Of a stretch of DNA of 64,000 nt, positions 22,261-31,930 are shown piece after piece. The first letter of the stretch is position 1, and each line of letters starts with the position of its first letter. The notes beneath the pieces are model-generated. The model ran no database searches, was not told where the DNA came from, and saw only the letters and a list, made by a program, of their open reading frames with translations. This stretch comes from Scalesia atractyloides (Eukaryota > Streptophyta > Magnoliopsida > Asterales > Asteraceae), in assembly GCA_947069175.1 (NCBI GenBank), contig CAMTDV010000013.1, forward strand, positions 31,385,725-31,449,724, given 5' to 3'. Position numbers and translations under genes: made by a program.

Positions 22261-22808
22261 ATTTCACTTTCGCTCTACTTTCAGTTCGTCGGAAAAGCTT
22301 TTTGAACTCGCCGGACTTTCACCGGAAAACCGTGTCTTCCATCAAATCAGTAAGTCTCTCAATTCTTTCATCGTCTATCAGTTGTTAAGCTTTTGCTAAC
22401 TCAAACCCTTAATCAGAATCAGTTTCAGACGACGATATCGGATAATTAACTCTCGCCGGAAAACTTCTGAAAGTTCCCGATTCTCGCTGTGAAACGGTAT
22501 AGCCTTTTAAACCTTCTGGTAATTCTTGTTCAGTGCTTCAATTCCGCATTTAGCTAATCAAAATTGTTAATCTGTCCGCTCAGACGAAATCCGTAAAAAC
22601 AGAGCCGACGACTTCGCCGGGAATTCTGAGATAGATCGTTTCTCCGGTATGTTTACTTCCGAAATCTTCTCTGCCATTTCATTTTAGTCATTTGAATGTT
22701 TGTCAATCGAATTAAACAAGAAACAGTAGAGTAATCGTAGTCTGTGATATTGTAACGAAGAAGGTGAAGTTAGTTGTTTATAAGTTTAATATAAATTGGA
22801 TATTATCT

Positions 22809-22886
22809 CGGGTTAGACACACAGTCCAGCGGTGGACTGTGTGCGCACATATATCACACGCCGCGAGTTCGATCCTTGACACACAC
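22809..22886 (+). other. tRNA-like module 1, 3' LTR copy
   Basis: Copy of 16149-16226 with one change next to the B box (CCGCGAGTTCGATCC); the hairpin stem is unchanged. Confidence 0.7.
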
Positions 22887-22978
22887 GTATGCTCCGTAAT
22901 AAAAATGTTTTCTTTTTCTAACTGAACCGGATTAACTCACTGAAGTTGTTAAGTATAATAAAAATCAGTATACTAACC

Positions 22979-23059
22979 AGGTTAGACACACAGTCCAGCG
23001 GTGGACTGTGTGCAACACTAACCCACAGGTCCCAGGTTCGAGACCTGTTGCACACACCG
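22979..23059 (+). other. tRNA-like module 2, 3' LTR copy
   Basis: Copy of 16319-16399. A G-to-A change precedes the B box (CCAGGTTCGAGACC); the hairpin is intact. Confidence 0.7.
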
Positions 23060-23146
23060 GTTCGATGATTAAAACCCTTTTTGAAAATAAAAGAATTTTG
23101 AATAAACTAAAATAGTATATAAATATAATTAAAAACAGAATTATTT

Positions 23147-23228
23147 CGGGTTAGACACGTAGCTCAGTTGGTAGAGCTGCGTGCACGCGTACGGGAGGTC
23201 TCGGGTTCGAGCCTTACCCGGCACACAC
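23147..23228 (+). other. tRNA-like module 3, 3' LTR copy
   Basis: Appears identical to 16487-16568, including A and B boxes. Confidence 0.72.
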
Positions 23229-24350
23229 TTACACTTTAACAAACCGGTCAAACGGTCAACAGTCCCGGTCAACGGTCAATGGTCAACGCAAAAGTCAACA
23301 TTTTTTTATATTTTTATTTATTTATTTAGTTTAAAAATCAATTAAAAATACTTAAAAATAATGTTTTTGAAGATAGATAATAGCCTTAAACTCACGAAAA
23401 AATATATAAAAATCTTATTAAAATTATTAATAAAATCCACTCATTTACCATACTTCCCGTTATTATTTAGGTTAGTTAAGTCTCGTCGATCAATCCTCCA
23501 AACTCGTACGCATTTCATCATCTTCAACCGAACGCACTCAATGTGAGTGAATCACGTTTTTGGGGTGTATCATGTGTCTTACCATTTATTATATTTAAAT
23601 CATTGTGCATACATCATATCCATGAACAAATGTGTATTCAACTTGTATCAACTGTTTGTGTGGTTATTGTTTAGATTTAATTTATCATTTTCAGTACATA
23701 CATTATCATACCATTACATTATGAGCGTTGAGTTGTTCCCCATTACACTATGAGCGTGAACCGGGCGTTGCCAACATACGATCTGCTCCGTTTGATTGAG
23801 CCTTGATCGCACAGACATTCATCATAGGCCGTCCGTTCCCCATTACATTATGAGCGTGAACGTGACGTTGCCAACATATACAGTTTCATTCATGTTATAT
23901 ATTCATGCAAGTTGATATGTTATTGTATGTTATTGTATGTTATAGTTTGTGGTTGTTATTGTTATTGTATGATTATTTACATTTGCTCACATATGACTAT
24001 TGCACAATTTTTCCATGATAAAGATAATACGAAATCAATAATAAATGTTTATCTAACAGGTTCACTCGCCAACTTATGTTGACCCAAAAACCCATATTTT
24101 TACACATGGTACAGGTAATCCAGCTGCAGAAGGAAACACATAGGATTGGCTTAGAAGAATAAACTGGTTTAGAGCTTGGATAGTTTAGTTGATTATTTTT
24201 CTTTGTATTTGTATGAACATGTTTGGATTATTGAGGATGTAATTTTGACTTAAATAAATATGAAACATATTAGTAAATATCATGAGCTTTGGTGATAACC
24301 CAATTATGCCCCGACTCTTATTCCGCTGCGGGTCGGGGTGTGACACTAGT

Positions 24351-25084
24351 GCAAACAAAGACGATAAATATGAAGATGAAATTCAACGACCAAAGGCTAT
24401 GGAAGTTGATTAAGCTTGAAGCTACACATGGATTTATACACTAGAAACCTCACTTTCCGAAGCGTATTACGAAGATAGATCCAGTTACTAAAGAAAAGGA
24501 TGTTACGCTCATCGTGAAGAGGCCAAAAGTTATGAAGAATATGCCTATGATTCAAATGGAGCAGGATTTCCACAAAATTTTCAAGTGGTGGCACTATGAT
24601 TCTAATACAGGAGAGGCTGTAATTTGAATGCACCATGATCATGACTCGTGGAAGATAACTGAGGAGATAACCGAAGCCATCATAGCACACAAACGAATAT
24701 ATGGGCTGTGGCGTGGCATTCGAGTACTAGACCCGATGTGGCTAGTAAATTGTACGAAGAAAGATATAGATTGCTTGTTCTACAGCAAAATCAGCTACGA
24801 AAGGAAAGATAAAGAGCAAACACTCCAGTTCAGAAGATTGTTAATGTCTGTTTCGCAAATGACATGCATTCTGGATCGACATGGAACACTTCTTGGAAGA
24901 AGCTGGAGGAGACCAAGCAAAAGAAGAAGGAAAAGAAGGAAGCTAGGATTGCTGAGCTAGCTCGCATAGCATCACTGAGAAGTTTTTGGTTTGGTAATAC
25001 AGTGAACCGACCTCCTCCAACAGATCAAACGCCAATTGCTTTTGAGGAGCGTCGCAAGCCACCGAAGCGGTTTTTTGGTCGTTA
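24351..25084 (+). pseudogene. Third ORF of the Copia element, part 3 (C-terminal)
   Basis: Coding sequence continues after the Gypsy insertion through shifted frames: 24380-24630 with FKWWHYDSNTGEAVI, 24628-24850 with RVLDPMWLVNCTKKDID, and 24864-25084 with a Lys/Glu-rich helix and a basic end (RRKPPKRFFGR) before TAA at 25083. It ends 50 bp before the LTR-adjacent PPT. Function is unknown. No membrane anchor or fusion-type segment is visible, arguing against a classical envelope protein. Confidence 0.6.
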
Positions 25085-25133
25085 AATGTCTAATCATATG
25101 AAGATTTTTTGAAGACTATCCAGACTGCGGCAA

Positions 25134-25149
25134 CATCCAAGGGGGAGTT
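25134..25149 (+). promoter_or_regulatory. Polypurine tract at 3' LTR of the Copia element
   Basis: CATCCAAGGGGGAGTT directly precedes TGTTGGTGC, the LTR start. The same CATCCAAGGGGGAGTT plus TGTTGAT is found at 31603-31625, which ties the two elements together. Confidence 0.85.
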
Positions 25150-25570
25150 TGTTGGTGCATTATGTCTATTGCCTACGGCTAGTATATGTCATTATTGTAT
25201 ATAGGGCTTAAACGTCAAATGTATAAATGTTATTGTTTATTTTATATGTTTTATAATAGACTCGTACGCATGAGTTACTTGACTCGTACGAGTCGCAGTC
25301 TCTGTGTCACACGCTCCAGTGCGAGTCATGTCGACCTATAAATAGAGGAGTGTTGTGTCAAAGCTAGTTAGTGTTAGTCCAGTTGATACGGCGAAGCCCT
25401 GCTAAATTGTTTACTTGTGTTGTACTTTGCACGTCAATCAATACATTCAGAGTAGTTAAACAGTAGATGTCACTTGTTCGTTTGTCATCCTCTCTAGCAA
25501 TGAATTCTTCATCTGCTAGTTGAGTTAGGTCAGACCGGTTGCTCATCGGAGGAGCCGATCCCCCATTCAC
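25150..25570 (+). repeat. 3' LTR of the Copia element (end uncertain)
   Basis: Begins TGTTGGTGCATT. It contains two GTAC motifs 22 bp apart (25261 CTCGTACGCA, 25283 CTCGTACGAG) upstream of a TATA box (TATAAATA, 25337-25344), a normal LTR promoter layout. The 3' boundary cannot be fixed because the 5' LTR is outside the window. Confidence 0.7.
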
Positions 25571-25737
25571 AACTGGGAGACCCCAATGCACCTCTCAATG
25601 AGTCTAGGAAGAGGTTAAGCTAGGTATGGAACCAATTGTCCATGCTCATGGATGCGCTTGTTGTAAACTAAGTTCTCTTTACTGTCCTTATAGAACTCGT
25701 CTTCCAAATTCCTGTTTCATTACGTGGGTAGAATTAT
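25571..25737. other. Unassigned sequence
   Basis: No recognisable feature. It lies between the Copia LTR and the truncated Gypsy gag fragment and may belong to either. Confidence 0.4.
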
Positions 25738-26160
25738 TGAGTTATCTTTGAGTTGCTCCCAAGACAAGTCTATTGTCGCTTCGGCACCACATGTGTTCTT
25801 CTCATAGTTCCACCAAGTTGAAGCTTGACCTAACAGTAGACCAATGGCGTAACGAACTATGCGATCATTGGGACAGTCACAATTAAGAAAAGTACTATCC
25901 ATTTCCTCAAACCAACGGAGTAGGGCAGTAGCACCCTCAGTGTCCTCATATTTTGGAGGGTCACATGATTTGAAGTGTTTGTAGGAACACTTAGTAGAGT
26001 TTCCACCACCATGGTTCACTTAAGGACTAGGCCCTGGATTAATAAGGGCTTGTTGAACTTGGCCATGATGCTGGGAAGGACAACGGCCATTTGTTCCACG
26101 AGATGAGCAGCCAGTCGACGACTAGAGTTTCCAATGCGGTGATGTCTAGCAGACACTTAT
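25738..26160 (-). pseudogene. Gypsy gag fragment, inverted
   Basis: On the - strand this is the N-terminal part of the same gag type as 18526-19564, with KCSYKHFKSCDPPKYEDTEG (25720-26019 frame) and an upstream part resembling AHLVEQMAVVLPSI. It stops after LSWEQLKDN, where homology is lost at about 25738. The start region and leader continue at higher coordinates, interrupted by the element at 26245-28840. Confidence 0.82.
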
Positions 26161-26510
26161 AGGGATCAATGCAAATAGTTTGTGAGTTATTAAAAGATAA
26201 TTGATTGATAAATTAAATAGAGAAACTTTGTGACATTATGAAACTGTTGTGGTCCCGTGGGCGGTGGTTCTAGACGGAAGCTTTGGGGATAGTACCGATT
26301 CGACAGAACGATATTGACAGTGAGTAGGAACAGAATCAGCGAAAGCTTTTCATTCATTCAAACTGAAAGATATACATCTTGACTGGCTGGCAGAGTTCCT
26401 GGAGAGAATCCGCCAGCGTTTCCCTTAAGGGAACTTCCAAAACTTACAAACAATGAACACGCAACACCTAATTATAGACATGACAGCTCGTGTGAACCGA
26501 GCATGTTGTC

Positions 26511-26650
26511 AGTCGTACGAAGGGTTATTCGTATGAGTGAGATGTTATCACTCGTACGAGTAATAGAGTCACTCGTATGAAGCACATTTTCACTCGTACG
26601 AGGCATATGTAACTCGTACGAGCCAGTACTCATTCGCACTTGGGTCTTGT
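26511..26650. repeat. GTAC palindrome array, left LTR copy
   Basis: Motifs at 26512 (GTCGTACGAA), 26528 (TTCGTATGAG), 26551 (CTCGTACGAG), 26572 (CTCGTATGAA), 26593 and 26613 (CTCGTACGAG), 26632 (ATTCGCAC). Successive starts are 16, 23, 21, 21, 20 and 19 bp apart. Confidence 0.8.
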
Positions 26651-26744
26651 GTTCGTATCTAATCTATACAATATTCAATACACACTCTTTCTAGCCTATT
26701 CGCACAGTGACGACAATAAAGTGCATCAAAAATTTCCCCCTTGG

Positions 26745-28344
26745 ACGTCACTGTCGAAGCTTGAACTTGAACTTGAAATCTGAGAGCTGTGTTTGAATAT
26801 TCTGCAATTTCAATCGGGTATCTGTTCACATCGTAGTTCCCCGTTTATTGAAGATCCGTGTTTGCATTATCTATATTTAAGCAACATTCCCCCTAAAATA
26901 ATTTTCTCCAGAAATTGATCTTCAGGTCGTTCTTTGCACGGTTCAAGAGCTTCTCTGATTTGTTAGATCTACAAGTTTTCTCGAATAATCACCAACTTGA
27001 AATTAAACAGTGCAGCTTCTCCGTTTCGACGTTAATCATACATGCGTTCGATTTAGCGCACTCCCCTGATGCTCGATCCTCCGATCTTCAAAACCCAACC
27101 GGCAATTGATAGAAACTTCGAAATACCATACCGGAAAACTTCAAACCAATAAATATCCGCAAAAATCTTCTCAATCAACAAATCATCGAGAACAAACTAT
27201 CTGGTAACACATCGAATCTGAGAAACATTCTTCGGCAATCAGAATCACATTCTTCCTTTTTAGTCACAATAACAGATATATAGCTATCTTCGCTGGAAGG
27301 GGCACTGAAACTACAAGACATCCGTGTTTCCTAGCGGTTACCGAAAAAAACAGTTCATTTGCAATGCATAGTTAATGATAGGCAGTCGTATGTGCTTCCG
27401 ATTCCACATCGGGGATCAGGTAGTTAGCCCTTGAGCATCAATCTGAATCATGATCTAAAAATTCTGAACATTCTTTGATCACACATTCCAAATGTATAGT
27501 CTATTTTATGAATAGACTTAAACGTTATCTCATCTCTAATGAATATTCGATGTATTTCCCAGATAATTTGCAGTCTGAACCACCCGGATACTGTTGCAAC
27601 ATCATGAATTTCAAAAATGCCAGAATTTTTTAATATGCGTGAAAATTTTTATTCCTTCTAATTTTTGCAAAATCTGACGTCTTGAATTCTTATGGAAATG
27701 AAGATTATGGCGCGACTGCAGCATATGGTACTCAAATTTTGTGAAAATTTCCCGAAATTGCAATTTTGATCAAATGTTGATTTAACGTTAAGGCTCATTA
27801 ATAGTCACTACACCAGATGATCAACGTTTTGCGCAGGTATCAGTGACTACCCCAAAATCTTCATCCCTTTGTGATTGTATCATCATATCTATACTTTGAA
27901 GCTCTAGACGGCGTCCCCGAGCAGCCCGAATTAGGAGTTAAAATCTCGAAAAAATTGTAATCACCAAATTTTTCTGGACACTCGTCTCGCCAATACGATT
28001 AAAAAATGCCTTTTTTTGGTCACCACTTCGTAAGAGCTGAGCTTCGTGCGAGTAATGCTTCGTATGAGTGATGCTTCGTACGAGTGACAAAGCGAGAATC
28101 TTACTCGTACGGACGAAACTGATTACGTTGTTCGATTCAGAATCTTCATTTCTTAGAATTTCAACATGGTTTTTGCACAGATCTGGTCGAAAATCAGTTT
28201 CTAACAATCCTATAGTTTCAATTTTAAATTATGTTCGTGGATTGTCCGTTTATTTGATGTTTTACGTCTAAAACCCCTGATACGTCCAAAATTCATGAGC
28301 GTAGGTGATTCATCAACTGGTAGATTGAATGAATCGGTATCGTA
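26745..28344 (-). other. Interior of the non-autonomous element
   Basis: No coding domain. It includes another GTAC-type cluster at 28026-28112 (CTTCGTAAG, CTTCGTGCGAG, CTTCGTATGAG, CTTCGTACGAG, CTCGTACGG) spaced about 15-16 bp. The rest is unremarkable AT-rich DNA with short runs such as TTCAAAC and TCGAATC. Confidence 0.6.
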
Positions 28345-28607
28345 GCTCTGATACCAGTTGTGGTCCCATGGGCGGCGATTCTAGACGGAAGCTTTGGGGA
28401 TAGTACCAATTGGGCGAACGATATTAACAGTGGGTAGGAACAGAATCAGCGGAAGCTTTTCATTCATTCAAACCGAAAGAGTATAAATCTTGACTGGCTG
28501 GCGGAGTTCCTGGAGAGAATCCGCCAGCGTTTCCCCTAAGGGAACTTCCAAAACTTAGAAACAATGAACACACCACACTTATTTATAGACATGACAGCTC
28601 GTGCGAA

Positions 28608-28760
28608 CCAAGCATGTTGTCACTCGTAAGAAGGGTCATTCGTACGAGTGAGATGTTATCACTCGTAAGAGTAACAGAGTCATTCGTACGAAGCACATTG
28701 TCACTTGTACGAGACACATGTCACTCGTACGAGCCAACTCGTTCGCACTTGGGTCGTGTG
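28608..28760. repeat. GTAC palindrome array, right LTR copy
   Basis: Motifs at 28623, 28639 (TTCGTACGAG), 28662, 28683 (TTCGTACGAA), 28704 (CTTGTACGAG), 28724 (CTCGTACGAG), with spacing 16, 23, 21, 21 and 20 bp. It aligns with the array at 26511-26650 while individual motifs differ by transitions. Confidence 0.8.
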
Positions 28761-28845
28761 TTCGTATCTAATCTATAAAACATTCAATATACACTCTTTC
28801 TGGCCTATTCGCACAGTGACGGCCATAAAGTGCATCAACAGAAAC

Positions 28846-29345
28846 TTAGGATAAATATGAAAATACAAACGCGACATTGTATGAAATGTTGAAATCCAAA
28901 ACTTGAATCCATACGAATTATAATAATGTAATAAACTTATGATGAAATGATATTTTAAAATGAAAAATTGAATATTCTTAGGATTGGCTCATATTAGGGT
29001 TTGGTATGCCTTCCATGCTTCACTTTCGTAATCATGTGAGCCACCGCAATATTGAGCTTTTGCATGGTTCACATATGCTTACTCGTTGACGTACGCTTAA
29101 CCCAAGAAAATTCGTGCAAAATTGAAAGACTCGAGATGAAGATAAATGAAAGGGTATCCATGAACTAACACGGACACATTGACTTATCAAAGTGCTGTTA
29201 ATTCACGTGACATTTGGTGTAACATGCTTTGGCCTAATAAGTTATTGTACTCTCATTGTTAGTCTCTAAGTAAAAAACTGGTTCGTTGGATGATTTGGAT
29301 TTATACGAATGTCAACCTAGACAGGACGTTCCGACTACCGGTAAC
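28846..29345 (-). mobile_element. Leader of inverted Gypsy fragment
   Basis: Inverted homolog of the Gypsy leader at 18000-18420: both share GGACGTTCCGACTACCGGT (as read here) and the GCATGCTTTGGCC-type block. With 25738-26160 it forms one truncated Gypsy copy in - orientation carrying the 26245-28840 insertion. Confidence 0.75.
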
Positions 29346-31605
29346 ATGATCTGCATCCAGGCACAAGATAGGTAACATAAGGCTCCAAAATACTGTTATA
29401 TTCACGAGTTGTTGCCTTTGTTGGAGAGAAGAATGAAAGGATAACATTGAAAACTTCGACAAGATGAAAAACAACTAACAATTTGTTTGTTTAAGGCTTG
29501 TATCAGATCCACATGATAGATTCAATAGAAATGTATGCACCTGCAGCACAATGGAAGATTATCAAAGAATCATGTCTTATATCTTCCAAAAGAAAGAAAA
29601 AGCTTACAAGATGATCGTGCAATATACATTTCTCCAAGGGTGTGATTGAAGAAAATGTGTTTGTTTGAACAAATCAACTGGGTGTGCGGATGCCTTAGCA
29701 TGGTTTGAACAACCGCACACTACTTATCAAGGAGAAAAACAAAGACCTTTGCTCTCCAGACCAAACACATTGATACAAAATATCACCTCACACGTGATTG
29801 TTTCTATATGAAACGTATCAATGTTGTTGATTCACGCCAATTACCAACATGCCAGCTTTTCACTTCCAAATCTCAATAAACCATTCTTTTTAACTTAATT
29901 TTTGGTAAATGGCATGGTGGTAAAACATGAGTTAATCCACATCGGAAAATCGTTTTTCTAAATATTTTTCTTCAAAGACAATCCAAAAAGGTATATTTAA
30001 ATGTCTAAATCTACTTTTTGCATTGTAGGGGGAGTAAATTTCCAGAAAAATATAAAAACATGAGAAAAACAAAAATGAGTTTCCTGGCGAGAAAAAGAGA
30101 AAATGATAGCAAATAGTGGTTTGTCAAAACGTCTTTGAACTTAAAATAAAAAAAATGATAAGTAGCTCTATATTCAATGTATCGGTAGGCTCACAATCAT
30201 TTTAAAGTGTGCACAGGGCGATATAAACATAATCGACTGAAGACCAGGTGGGAATTATTCATTGGCATATGGTCTTGGTACCGAAATTTCGTTTGATAGA
30301 GTGCCGAGGTTCTGAGATATACAGTCTTTATGCTGGCTTATCATCTGGGTATCATGGTTGAATCTTTTGCCGAAAAATAACGGTGGCGCAAGTCTAGAAC
30401 TTCCATGATACCATACATACGTGTACATACTGCATACGACCATCAAATAAGTGATAAAAATATCACATCCCCAAAATAAGTGATAAAATATCACAACTTT
30501 ATGCAGGAGCTAAGTTCGTCTTTTTGTCGGTACGATGGTACTAACCTGTTCACGGACTACCCTGTGCCCTACATGTATATGAAAATCAAGTTCTTCATCA
30601 ATATGTGATTAAATCACAAAGGGATTGTTTTCAATAAAAATAAGTGAGTATCTTACATCATTCATATACATCAAAACAGATGATAAAGCAGTATACTCAC
30701 CGGTAAGATTTTCTCTCGTGCATATCTTGATACGGGAATGTGTCGTGATGTGGTTGAACACCAGCTAGTAAGTATAAATCCATACCTTAATCATATCTCC
30801 TAATCATGATTACATCTGATAAGTCTGAGCTTACGTGGACAACAATACCGATAATCACAGTTAAATACTTATCTGTTTAATTTTGAAAACCTAATACCGT
30901 CTTTGACAAAGATTAAAATGCTGGTATGATTCCTTTACCTTGAAACTCGAAAAAGATTGTTAAATAGATATATAGTTTCTCTGTATATTTAGTTTTTAAG
31001 TCTAGTTTACTTAGTTGCTTATGTAATTACTTTTTGAAAGTTAGACAAAGTTGATACTCGAAAGTTTTCTACCAAGATATGCCAGAAAACCATTTGTTTG
31101 ATATCGCAACTTCATAAAAGTAATATCTTGCAACAAGTAATCCATCAAAGAAAACCAAAATCTGAAATTCGTTTGAGTGTGTGTATCTCATACGAATGAA
31201 CCTAGTCATTTGTTTGACTTGGTCACTTGTTTTTCTCAAATCTGCTGCTGGAATTCATACGAGTGTGTGTATCTCGTTCAGGGCATACAATCATACAAAG
31301 ATTTTATGATAAGTCTTTCGTGTGTATCCCTTGAGAAATTTGTGTTCTAATTATATTTGTCTATGAGTACAGATTGATACAAAAAGAACATAAACAAAGA
31401 CCAGCAACGAAGAAATCTGACAAGTCAGATGAGGAAACAAGAAAGATTTGAAGTTTCTTAGAAGTTCGAAGACCTGATACTCTAATCATTAGATATCAGA
31501 TCTATCAATGGATAACAGATCTTCAGGGGGGAGTTTGTTGATACTCCAAACCATTCTATGTGAAGACCAAAGTCTGAAGACCAAAGACCGAAGACCAAAC
31601 AACAT

Positions 31606-31618
31606 CCAAGGGGGAGTT
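31606..31618 (+). promoter_or_regulatory. Polypurine tract before LTR
   Basis: CCAAGGGGGAGTT precedes TGTTGATAC. A second, upstream unit at 31524-31545 (TCAGGGGGGAGTT then TGTTGATAC) lies 82 bp away, with GAAGACCAAAG-type repeats between the two. Confidence 0.75.
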
Positions 31619-31860
31619 TGTTGATACAGTTTTGTGTCTGTCGCCTGTTCTTAATTACAGTTGTAATTGTACGGTCTTTGCTCAAGTGTCTGTATAGGTT
31701 TGGTCGTGTCGAATAGATCGGGGTATCCTTCTATCTTGATCTAGTATGACATCTTAGCTTGTCTGTGTTAATCAGTTGCATGTGTGCATACTGATAAGTC
31801 TTGGAAACGTCAAGTCTACACACGTTCTCCTATTGAAAAGATTATGTGCAAGTCAGAGAA

Positions 31861-31930
31861 TTTGTACGAAACAGAGGTTTCGTGCGAATCAGTGAATGGT
31901 TTCGTACGAAACATGTATTTCGTACGAAAC
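31861..31930. repeat. GTAC palindrome array in second SIRE-like LTR
   Basis: TTTGTACGAA (31861), TTTCGTGCGAAT (31878), TTTCGTACGAAA (31899 and 31918), spaced 17, 21 and 19 bp, upstream of the TATA-like element. Confidence 0.78.

Larger units (their letters stand above)
15058..24345 (+). mobile_element. Ty3/gypsy retrotransposon with deleted integrase and part of 3' LTR
   Basis: LTR termini are TGTAAC...GTGTGACA and the element is flanked by CTAGT at 15053-15057 and 24346-24350. Order: 5' LTR 15058-17710, primer site for initiator Met tRNA, leader, gag with zinc knuckles, protease, RT, RNase H, integrase start, then a jump at about 22260/22261 into LTR sequence equivalent to 15601. The integrase end, any chromodomain, the PPT and the first 543 bp of the 3' LTR are therefore missing. 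RT before integrase makes it Ty3/gypsy. By eye the two LTRs are about 98 percent alike (not computed), suggesting fairly recent insertion; it is younger than its Copia host. Confidence 0.93.
22261..24345 (+). repeat. 3' LTR of Gypsy element, 5'-truncated
   Basis: Matches 15601-17710 almost base for base, ending GGGTGTGACA at 24345 before the CTAGT duplication. It lacks the first 543 bp of the LTR. Differences from the 5' LTR include a small deletion at 23709 in the CCCCATTAC block and scattered transitions. Confidence 0.92.
1..25570 (+). mobile_element. SIRE/Maximus-type Ty1/copia retrotransposon, nested and decayed
   Basis: Domain order on the + strand is gag, CCHC knuckles, aspartic protease, integrase, reverse transcriptase, RNase H. 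That order (integrase before RT) defines Ty1/copia. Pol is followed by an internal polypurine tract (9265-9280), a 2-kb spacer, a long third ORF and a second PPT (25134-25149) directly before a TG-starting LTR. A large gag with coiled coil, a third ORF after pol and repeated PPTs are features of the SIRE/Maximus lineage. The 5' LTR lies outside the window; the 3' LTR end near 25570 is approximate. Without its three insertions (2382-4652, 13331-13983, 15058-24345) the visible part is about 13 kb. Every coding part has stops or frameshifts, so it is not autonomous. Confidence 0.85.
26245..28840 (-). mobile_element. Non-autonomous LTR retrotransposon
   Basis: Two direct LTRs (26245-26730 and 28357-28840, about 485 bp) flank about 1.6 kb without any pol. 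On the - strand the upstream LTR (28357-28840) is followed by a perfect PBS TGGTATCAGAGC (28345-28356). The downstream LTR is preceded by the PPT CCAAGGGGGAAATT (26731-26744). Flanks carry GAAAC at 26240-26244 and 28841-28845. The LTRs contain GTAC palindrome arrays and the PPT resembles that of the SIRE elements, so it may use their proteins (inference). No domain is found in the interior. Confidence 0.85.

Noticed and set aside
24360..25085. Separate host gene after the Gypsy insertion
   Set aside because: It continues the third ORF across the CTAGT duplication and ends at a retrotransposon PPT.
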